A stretch of DNA of 6,663 bases, taken from NCBI GenBank assembly GCA_020846575.1, contig JADLDQ010000300.1, positions 1 to 6,663 of the forward strand. Reading direction: 5' to 3'. The position numbers and the translations under genes were made by a program. The DNA comes from Burkholderiales bacterium (lineage in GTDB: Bacteria > Pseudomonadota > Gammaproteobacteria > Burkholderiales > SG8-39). Below, piece after piece: positions 1 through 5,401 of this stretch. Below the pieces are notes generated by a model, which ran no database searches, had not been told where the DNA came from, and saw only the letters and a list, made by a program, of their open reading frames with translations. Positions within the stretch are counted from its first letter, which is position 1, and every line of letters starts with the position of its first letter.

Positions 1-835
1 AGATCACCCGGCCCGCATCGGCCGCGATCCGATCCACGGCCGCGCGCGGCGTGCCCGCCGGAACCATCCAGCCGAACCATGAGCGCGTGCGGAATCCGCT
101 TACGCCGGACTCCGAAACGGTGGGTAGTTCCGCGAGCTGTGGCAGGCGCCGCTCGCCGGTGTAGGCGATCGCCCGCACCCGGCCCTGCTTGAGCAGCGCC
201 CGCGCCGGGGTCAGTCCGGTGATGGCGAACTGAATGTCGCCGCGCAGTAGCCCCTGCATCACGTCCGCGCCGCCTTTGTACGGCACATGGGTGATGCGGA
301 TTGCGGCGAGCGATCCGAATTCGTCGGTATTGAGATGCGCGGTGCTGCCCACGCCGAAACTGCCGAAGTTGATCTCGCCGGGGCGCGCGCGCGCAGCGGC
401 GATCAGCTCCTGCAGCGTCTTGATCGGCGAGTCGCCGGCGACCACCACCACGTGCGAGGAATGCACCAGCGCGAGCGCGGGCGCGAAATCGGCCAGCGGG
501 TCGTAGGGCAGCTTGGCGAGCAAGAGCGGCGTGATCGCCAGGGGAACCTCGTCCGACATGAGGATGGTATGGCCGTCCGCGGGGGACTTTGCGACCGCGT
601 CCGCGGCGGCCACGCCACCGGCGCCGGGACGATTCTCCACGATCACCGCCTGAGCCCACAGCCTGCCCAGATCCTGCCCGATGCCGCGTGCCAGGAGGTC
701 CTGCACGCCGCCGGGCGGCACCGGTATCACCACGCGCACCGGCTTTTGCGGATAGCCCTGCGCGAGCGCGGACGCACAGCACAGCGTCGCGGCCAGGAGA
801 AACAGCCTGCGCATGTGCGCCGCGAGCTGGTCCAT
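1..835 (-). CDS. Bug/TctC-family periplasmic solute-binding protein, 3' end cut by the window
   Basis: Extracytoplasmic receptor of the tripartite tricarboxylate transporter (Bug/TctC) family, which captures small carboxylates in the periplasm. About 278 codons are present. The missing C-terminus is probably some 45 residues, judged from the usual 320-330. Residues 1-25 form a signal peptide: RR at 9-10, a hydrophobic stretch, and a signal peptidase I site ALA|Q at 23-26. Family motifs follow: PVPPGG (38-43) with Asp46, VENRPGAGG (66-74), ADGHT (86-90), GSFGVGSTAHL (158-168) and VPYKGG (184-189), then LRGD. The chosen ATG at 835 overlaps the stop of the upstream receptor (TGATG), which suggests translational coupling. 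A second in-frame ATG at 814 would give a more typical short signal peptide (MRRLFLLAA...), so the true start is uncertain. Family assignment is secure; the ligand is unknown. Confidence 0.93.
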   Translation of the reverse strand, partial: MDQLAAHMRRLFLLAATLCCASALAQGYPQKPVRVVIPVPPGGVQDLLARGIGQDLGRLWAQAVIVENRPGAGGVAAADAVAKSPADGHTILMSDEVPLAITPLLLAKLPYDPLADFAPALALVHSSHVVVVAGDSPIKTLQELIAAARARPGEINFGSFGVGSTAHLNTDEFGSLAAIRITHVPYKGGADVMQGLLRGDIQFAITGLTPARALLKQGRVRAIAYTGERRLPQLAELPTVSESGVSGFRTRSWFGWMVPAGTPRAAVDRIAADAGRVI

Positions 836-837
836 CA
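833..837 (-). other. TGATG stop-start overlap between two receptor genes
   Basis: On the minus strand the TGA of the upstream Bug receptor (837-835) shares its last base with the ATG of the next receptor (835-833). No strong Shine-Dalgarno sequence is visible just upstream; the nearest purine-rich stretch is GGGG in the preceding gene's last codons. Overlaps of this kind usually let a terminating ribosome restart on the next gene, so the two receptors are probably made from one transcript. If the downstream ATG at 814 is the true start instead, the genes are still separated by only 20 bases. Confidence 0.6.
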
Positions 838-1800
838 ATCGAGCGTCAACCCCAGGGAATTCACCAGCGCGCCCCAGGACTTCGCCTCGCTCTGGATGAA
901 TGCGCCGAACTGCTCGGGGCTCATGCGCACCGGCTCGAACATGGCGCGCTGCATCACCACCTTGACCCGCTCGTCGTCGAGCGCACGCTCCACGGCCGCG
1001 TGGACTCGATCGATCACCGCGCGCGGTGTTGCGGCCGGCGCCAGCACCCCCTGATAGAGCCCCATGTCGAAGCCGGGCAGGTGCTGCGCGATCGGCGGCA
1101 GGTCGGGCAGTTGCGGAATCGGCCGGGTGAAACTGACACCCAGCAGCACCAGCTTGCCCGCGCGCGCATTCGACACGACCGAAGGCAGGCTGGCGAAGGT
1201 ACCCACGGTGGTTCCGGCCAGCAGCGAGGCCACGGCGGCCGCGCTGCCGTTGTACGGGACGTGCACCAGTTCCAGGCCCGCCATGCGCTTGAGGCGCTCC
1301 AGGGCCAGATGGGTGATGGCGCCGTTGCCGGAAGAAGCGAAGTTCAGCCTGCCCGGCTGGCTGCGCGCCAGCGCCACCAGTTCCTGGAAAGTCTTGACGC
1401 CGATGCCTGGAATCACGGCGAGCGCCACGGGCGTGCGCGCCGCAATGGCCACCGGCGCGAAGTCCTTGACCACCTCGTAGGACAGTTTCTTGTACAGCGA
1501 TCCGCTGATGGCGTGGCTGGTGATGTCGGTGATCGCCAGCGTGTAGCCGTCGGGCGCGGCGCGCGCGACCGCGGCCAGCCCGATGGTGCCGCCGGCCCCC
1601 GGCCGGTTCTCGAACACCAGCGCTTGCCCGAGTACCTGGCTCACGCGTTCGGCCAGCGCGCGCGGCAGCGCATCGGCGCCGCCCGGCGGCCAGGGGAAGA
1701 TCAACTGCACGGGTTTGAGCGGCCAGCTCTGCGCGAGCGCCGCGCAGGCACCCAACGAGGCAATCGAGACCAGCGCCGCAGCGATCGTACTTTTCATCAT
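835..1800 (-). CDS. Bug/TctC-family periplasmic solute-binding protein
   Basis: Complete tripartite tricarboxylate transporter-type binding protein of 321 residues, the usual family length. Start: the reading frame is open back to an ATG at 1908, but that would put 36 basic, non-hydrophobic residues before the signal peptide. The tandem ATGs at 1800 and 1797 lie 5 and 8 bases after AAGGA and begin directly with the signal sequence (Lys3, hydrophobic core, ALA|Q at 21-24). Family motifs are PWPPGG (36-41), FENRPGAGG (63-71), AAPDGYT, a SSGNG...THL segment and VPYNGSAA. The PPGG loop appears one residue shorter than the usual GGxxDxxxR spacing (GGADALPR). LGAC at 16-19 fits a relaxed lipobox, so a lipoprotein form is possible but less likely than secretion. 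It lies between the VOC gene and a second receptor on the same strand. Ligand unknown. Confidence 0.95.
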   Translation of the reverse strand: MMKSTIAAALVSIASLGACAALAQSWPLKPVQLIFPWPPGGADALPRALAERVSQVLGQALVFENRPGAGGTIGLAAVARAAPDGYTLAITDITSHAISGSLYKKLSYEVVKDFAPVAIAARTPVALAVIPGIGVKTFQELVALARSQPGRLNFASSGNGAITHLALERLKRMAGLELVHVPYNGSAAAVASLLAGTTVGTFASLPSVVSNARAGKLVLLGVSFTRPIPQLPDLPPIAQHLPGFDMGLYQGVLAPAATPRAVIDRVHAAVERALDDERVKVVMQRAMFEPVRMSPEQFGAFIQSEAKSWGALVNSLGLTLD

Positions 1801-1805
1801 CCCGT

Positions 1806-1810
1806 TCCTT
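1806..1810 (-). promoter_or_regulatory. Ribosome binding site deciding the start of the middle receptor gene
   Basis: AAGGA on the minus strand lies 5 bases before the ATG at 1800 and 8 bases before the ATG at 1797. No comparable sequence was seen before the in-frame ATG at 1908. This, with the signal peptide starting at 1800/1797, argues that translation starts here and not at 1908. Confidence 0.6.
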
Positions 1811-1882
1811 GCGCTTGGTGCGGCGTGCCGCGTGCCGCCCGGCCCCGACCATGACTTCGCAACGACCCTCGCATGATCCGGT

Positions 1883-1901
1883 GTGCGCCCGGCGAGCGCA
1901 C
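1883..1901. repeat. Short inverted repeat just after the VOC gene
   Basis: GTGCGC (1883-1888) and GCGCAC (1896-1901) are perfect complements around a 7-base loop, 7 bases beyond the VOC stop codon. No T-run follows on the minus strand, so this is not a classical intrinsic terminator. It could stabilise the VOC part of the message or partly attenuate read-through into the receptor genes. In DNA this GC-rich, a 6-bp stem may also be chance. Confidence 0.25.
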
Positions 1902-1907
1902 GCGGCA

Positions 1908-2477
1908 TCAGGCGCGCACTGCGGTTCCCATCGCGCGCAGCATCTCGGCCTGTTCCCGGTGCCGCTCGGGCATGGGCTTGAAACTCGGGTCGGCGCGCAC
2001 GCGCGCTTCGGTGCGGCGGTGGATCTCCTCGTCGCTCAGCGCCAGATCCAGGACGACGTGGTGGGGCTGGGCGATGTGCCAGGGCGTGTCCAGGTAGACC
2101 TCGATGCGGTTCTCCTCCGGGTCACGGAAATACAGCGACCAGGCGTTGCCGTGATCTCTTGGCGCGATGTCGCTCACGTCGCTGCGGGCCGACACGATAC
2201 GCTGCATGCGGCGCAGGCCTTCCAGGTCGTCGGCCATGAACGACAACTGCTGGATGGCATGGGTGTGGCCGGAGGAGTCCGGCCGCCCGCTGGAGAGCAC
2301 CAGCTGGTGATGGGCGTGTGGATGGCGCGTGAGAAACACCACGTAGTAACCGCGCGTCGGCCCTCTGTCGGTCTCGACGAAGGCGAGCACCTCCTTGTAG
2401 AAGGCAGCCATGCGCTCGACATCGCGCACGAACATCCCCACGTGGCTGAACCGCAACGGCGGCACGTCGAGCGTCAT
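1908..2477 (-). CDS. VOC-family protein (glyoxalase/extradiol dioxygenase fold)
   Basis: Single-domain vicinal oxygen chelate protein of 189 residues, predicted cytoplasmic and metal-dependent. The first beta-alpha module starts RFSHVGMFVRD, with His12 in the usual first ligand position. The second half has IQQLSFMADDLEGL, then DHG (108-110), SLYFRDPEENRIEVY and Glu126, the usual last ligand. The second ligand position, normally His in the H-[VIL]-[AS]-F pattern, appears to be Gln77. The DHG...YF.DP..N.IE signature is that of type I extradiol dioxygenase-like VOC proteins, which can act on catechols, but other reactions occur in the superfamily. The tail after DTPWH (residues 130-189) is charged and helical-looking. 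The ATG at 2477 is preferred over the TTG at 2483 because AGGAGGAGG lies 8 bases before it. It is the first gene of the minus-strand unit; the stop is followed after 107 bases by a receptor gene. Confidence 0.88.
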   Translation of the reverse strand: MTLDVPPLRFSHVGMFVRDVERMAAFYKEVLAFVETDRGPTRGYYVVFLTRHPHAHHQLVLSSGRPDSSGHTHAIQQLSFMADDLEGLRRMQRIVSARSDVSDIAPRDHGNAWSLYFRDPEENRIEVYLDTPWHIAQPHHVVLDLALSDEEIHRRTEARVRADPSFKPMPERHREQAEMLRAMGTAVRA

Positions 2478-2485
2478 CGCCAAGT

Positions 2486-2494
2486 CCTCCTCCT
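2486..2494 (-). promoter_or_regulatory. Strong Shine-Dalgarno of the VOC gene
   Basis: AGGAGGAGG on the minus strand ends 8 bases before the ATG at 2477 and only 2 bases before the in-frame TTG at 2483. The spacing selects the ATG as the start. This is the strongest ribosome binding site seen in the window. Confidence 0.75.
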
Positions 2495-2500
2495 GCGCCG

Positions 2501-2506
2501 ATCATA
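2501..2506 (-). promoter_or_regulatory. Possible -10 box for the VOC-receptor unit
   Basis: TATGAT on the minus strand matches the sigma-70 -10 consensus at five of six positions. No recognisable -35 box lies 16-18 bases further upstream. The implied transcription start (about 2494) would give a leader of only about 17 bases that begins at the ribosome binding site. It is offered as a candidate only. Confidence 0.3.
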
Positions 2507-2701
2507 CACTCCCCGAGCACCACCCGGGCGCCTCGCCCAGCGCTGGACCGGTCTGCGCCAGAAGCGTTGCGTGCGATCTCGAGCACGACCTCGCGCCGCA
2601 GGCCACGGGCGCATCGTGGGCGCCGCGCCCTCGCGTCCGACCGCCAGGCAGGTGAACCGAGGCGTACCCGCCGCGGCCCTGCCGCGCAAACCCGGCTCGC
2701 T

Positions 2702-2715
2702 TTGACCTAGGTCAA
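2702..2715. promoter_or_regulatory. FNR/ANR-family operator candidate (TTGAC-CTAG-GTCAA)
   Basis: Perfect 14-bp palindrome TTGACCTAGGTCAA. It has the geometry of CRP/FNR-family sites for oxygen or nitric oxide regulators (FNR, ANR, DNR: TTGAT-N4-ATCAA), with C:G in place of T:A at the inner base of each half-site. Its centre (2708.5) lies 47 bases before the ATG at 2756. A weak -10-like CATACC at 2735-2740 would put transcription start near 2747 and the site at about -39, close to the -41.5 of class II FNR activation. It may also influence the divergent VOC gene, 225 bases away. The palindrome is seen directly; the identity of the regulator is inferred. Confidence 0.6.
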
Positions 2716-2755
2716 GCGCCGCGCCGCCGCGCCCCATACCGTTGCGCTGGATCGA

Positions 2756-5359
2756 ATGACGCGAGACAGGGCTATGCGAAGTCAGTCCAGCGAGGTTCCG
2801 GTCGCGCACGACGACGGCTGGGTGCCCTCGTCGTGCAGCCTGTGCTACGGGTCGTGCTCGATCCTGGCGCACCGCCACGACGGGGTGGTGGTCAAGATCG
2901 AAGGCAACCCGCAGAGCGTGGTCGGCAAGGGGCGCCTGTGCGCCAAGGGCGTGAGCGGCATCGCGACCCATTACGATCCCAACCGGCTGAACGTACCGCT
3001 GCGGCGCACCAACCCGCTGAAAGGCATCGGCATTGACCCCGGGTGGAAGGAGATCTCCTGGGAGGAGGCGCTCGACGAGGTCGCCGGCCACCTCAAGCGC
3101 GTGCGCGCGCAAGACCCGCGCAAGCTGGTCGTGATGCGCACCACCACGCTCACCTCGAGCTTTTACCCGTTCTACGCATTCGCCAGCGCCTTCGGCACCT
3201 TGAACACCTCGGCGGCGGGTGGCGGCCTGCACTGCGGAAACGGTTCGCACCTGATCAGCGGCATCATGCACGCCTCGTGGGGCATCCTGCCGGATTTCCA
3301 GTACTGCAACTACGCGGTCTATTTCGGCGCCTCCAAGGGCCACTCGGCCGGGCACGCGGCCAATTCCAACATGGGCATGGCGGCCGACGCACGCGCTCGC
3401 GGCATGAGGATGGTGGTGGTCGATCCGATGTGCAACTTCACCGCCGCCAAGGCGACCGAATGGGTTCCGATCCGGGTCGGCACCGATGCCGCGGTGGCGC
3501 TCGCCATGTGCAACCTGCTCGCCAACGAACTCAAGGTCATCGACGCGCCGTACCTGAAGGCCAAGACCAACGCGCCGTACCTGGTCGGCGCCGACAAGGC
3601 CTACGTGCGGGACGCGGCGAGCGGCAAGCCGCTGGTGTGGGACAGCGCGGCGCTGGCCGCGCGGCCGTTCGACGCGGTGGCCGCGGCGGACATGGCTCTG
3701 GAAGGCGAGTACCAGGCGCAGGGGCAGGCGTGCACCCCGTCGTTCGCCGTGCTGCGCGAGCACCTGCGCAAGTACACCCCGGAGCACGCCGAGCGCATCA
3801 GCACCGTTCCGGCGCACGCCATCCGGCGCCTCGCAGCGGAGTTCGCCCGCGAGGCGCGCGTGGGCTCCAGCATCGTGATCGACGGCGTCACGGTGCCCTA
3901 CCGGCCGGGTGCGGCGATCGCGTTCCGCGGCTCGCAGGGACACAAGAACTCGCTGTACAACTTCCTCGCCGTCGACCTGCTCAACCACCTCGTCGGCGCG
4001 GCGGACGTGGCCGGCGGCTGCCTGGGGTACAACCCGGCCTGCGACGGATTCCCGGAAACGGGGCGCGTGCGCTACGCGCCCGCCCCGGACCCCGACGGAT
4101 TGATGATCGCCGGTTCCTGGATGTCGCTGCACCGGCCGTACCCGGTCGGCAAGCCGCGCATGCCGCAGCAACTGGGGCTGCGCGACATGTTCCCCATGAG
4201 CATGATCAACGTGTTCCTCAACTCCTCGGACCAGGACGAGGTGTGGGACAAGCTCGAGCTTCCCTATCGGCCCGAGGTGATGATCAACTTCGGCACCAAC
4301 CAGTTGATGAGCATCGGCAACCGCGACGCGGTGGCCGAATCGCTGGTGAAGTACAAGTTCATCGTCTCGATCGACGTGTTCCTGACCGAGACCTCGGAAT
4401 TCGCCGACATCGTACTGCCCGACTGCGGCTACCTGGAGACGCTCGATTCGCGCTCGAACTTCCCGTTCATCTTCAGCCACCCGGCGGGGATGGGCGAGTG
4501 GTGCTGGCCGATTCGCCAGCCCGTGCTCGAGCCCGCGGGCCAGCGCAGGCCGGTCGCCGACGTGCTGCTGGAACTCGCCGACCGCGCCGGCTTCCGCGCC
4601 GAGGTCACCGCGGCCTACACCGCGGTGCTCGACCTGCACCCGCCGTATCGCCTGGAAGGCGCGCGCAGGTACAGCTACACCGAGATCTGCGATCACGAGC
4701 TCAAGGACAAGTTCGGGCCCGGTCGCGGGCTGGACTGGTTCAAGCGGCACGGCCTGGTCAAGTGGAAGAAGAAACCCGAGGAGGTCTACTGGCGCGCCTT
4801 CGTCGACGTGCGCGTGCCGATCTACTGGGAATGGATGCCGGCGATGGGCCGCGAACTGTCGGGCATCTGCACCCCGCGCGGCCTGGAGATCCCCCTGGAG
4901 TACTTCGAGCCGGTACCCGACTGGCTGCCGTGCGCCTCGCACCAGTGCGGCCGCGACGGGTTCGACCTGTACGCTTTCTACTACCGCGCCACCTTGCACA
5001 CCAACAGCTACACCCTGGAGAACCCCTGGCTGGACGAGGCGGCGCAGATCGATCCGCTGTCGTATCTGATCGCCATCAACGAGGAAGCCGGCCGGCGCAA
5101 GGGCCTTGCCAGCGGCGACAGCGTCTGGGTCGAATCGGAGAACGGCCGCCGCGTGAAAGGTCGCGTGCGCCTCACCCAGACGATCCACCCCGAAGGACTG
5201 GGAGTGGGTGCGTGCGCCGGGCACTGGACCAACGCCCTGCCGATCGCCAAGGGCAAGGGTGTGCGCTTCAACGATCTGCTGGAGCTCGACTGGGCTCACT
5301 CCAGCCCGGCGAATCTGAACCTGGATCTGTGCGCGCGCGTGCGGCTCACGCGCGCCTGA
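2756..5359 (+). CDS. Molybdopterin (bis-PGD) oxidoreductase, DMSO reductase superfamily, predicted cytoplasmic
   Basis: Catalytic subunit of 867 residues that should bind a molybdenum or tungsten bis-PGD cofactor and one [4Fe-4S] cluster. Cluster ligands are Cys27-x2-Cys30-x3-Cys34-x27-Cys62, followed by the conserved Lys64. The cofactor-binding body (about 80-560) includes LHCGNGSH with Cys160 as probable metal ligand, DP at 223-224, GTD at 242-244, GTNQ at 513-516 and TETSEFADIVLPD at 544-556. The C-terminal dinucleotide-binding domain begins near 736 and contains HTNSYTLENPW from 748. There is no twin-arginine signal or membrane segment. Starts at 2756 and 2774 both have weak ribosome sites; the nearby operator leaves little leader for 2756, so 2774 is possible. 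No iron-sulfur or anchor subunit gene adjoins it; both flanking genes run on the other strand. Length, the cluster motif and lack of export leave phenylacetyl-CoA oxidoreductase-like, transhydroxylase-like or sulfur-compound reductase-like roles open. Substrate unknown. Confidence 0.93.
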   Translation: MTRDRAMRSQSSEVPVAHDDGWVPSSCSLCYGSCSILAHRHDGVVVKIEGNPQSVVGKGRLCAKGVSGIATHYDPNRLNVPLRRTNPLKGIGIDPGWKEISWEEALDEVAGHLKRVRAQDPRKLVVMRTTTLTSSFYPFYAFASAFGTLNTSAAGGGLHCGNGSHLISGIMHASWGILPDFQYCNYAVYFGASKGHSAGHAANSNMGMAADARARGMRMVVVDPMCNFTAAKATEWVPIRVGTDAAVALAMCNLLANELKVIDAPYLKAKTNAPYLVGADKAYVRDAASGKPLVWDSAALAARPFDAVAAADMALEGEYQAQGQACTPSFAVLREHLRKYTPEHAERISTVPAHAIRRLAAEFAREARVGSSIVIDGVTVPYRPGAAIAFRGSQGHKNSLYNFLAVDLLNHLVGAADVAGGCLGYNPACDGFPETGRVRYAPAPDPDGLMIAGSWMSLHRPYPVGKPRMPQQLGLRDMFPMSMINVFLNSSDQDEVWDKLELPYRPEVMINFGTNQLMSIGNRDAVAESLVKYKFIVSIDVFLTETSEFADIVLPDCGYLETLDSRSNFPFIFSHPAGMGEWCWPIRQPVLEPAGQRRPVADVLLELADRAGFRAEVTAAYTAVLDLHPPYRLEGARRYSYTEICDHELKDKFGPGRGLDWFKRHGLVKWKKKPEEVYWRAFVDVRVPIYWEWMPAMGRELSGICTPRGLEIPLEYFEPVPDWLPCASHQCGRDGFDLYAFYYRATLHTNSYTLENPWLDEAAQIDPLSYLIAINEEAGRRKGLASGDSVWVESENGRRVKGRVRLTQTIHPEGLGVGACAGHWTNALPIAKGKGVRFNDLLELDWAHSSPANLNLDLCARVRLTRA

Positions 5360-5377
5360 GGCTGCCCCCTGTCAGTG

Positions 5378-5398
5378 CGGCGGGCGCGCCGGGCGCCG
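5378..5398. terminator. Weak hairpin in the convergent gap
   Basis: The 42-base gap between the oxidoreductase stop and the stop of the facing receptor gene contains CGGCG (5378-5382) and CGCCG (5394-5398), a 5-bp stem with an 11-base GC-rich loop. No T-run follows on either strand. The position suits a shared terminator, but the structure is weak and could be chance in such GC-rich sequence. Confidence 0.2.
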
Positions 5399-5401
5399 GA
5401 C

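Larger units (their letters stand above)
2478..2755. other. Divergent intergenic region
   Basis: The 278 bases between the oppositely directed VOC gene and molybdopterin oxidoreductase gene hold no convincing gene of their own; the reading frames crossing it are extensions of antisense frames. It must carry the promoters for both directions. Visible elements are the VOC ribosome binding site, a possible -10 box for the minus strand (2501-2506) and the FNR-type palindrome (2702-2715) near the oxidoreductase start. Confidence 0.7.

Noticed and set aside
1820..1831. GCGGC-GT-GCCGC hairpin upstream of the middle receptor
   Set aside because: The two-base loop is too tight and the stem is short; expected by chance in sequence this GC-rich.
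589..1854. 421-codon plus-strand frame across the two left receptors
   Set aside because: It runs antisense to both receptors, is Arg/His/Gly-rich and has no family motif, while the minus strand shows signal peptides and conserved receptor motifs.
1801..1908. N-terminal extension of the middle receptor to the ATG at 1908
   Set aside because: The extension is basic and non-hydrophobic, would bury the signal peptide, and the ribosome site fits the ATGs at 1800/1797. Kept only as a low-interest finding.
2484..2755. Small gene in the divergent intergenic region
   Set aside because: The frames crossing it begin inside neighbouring genes or lack ribosome sites and recognisable protein features; a promoter region explains it better.
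2474..5299. 941-codon open frame antisense to the molybdopterin oxidoreductase
   Set aside because: The plus strand has unmistakable oxidoreductase motifs over the same span. The antisense product is rich in His, Arg, Val and Ala with no recognisable domain, as expected when a GC-rich gene suppresses stops on its complementary strand.
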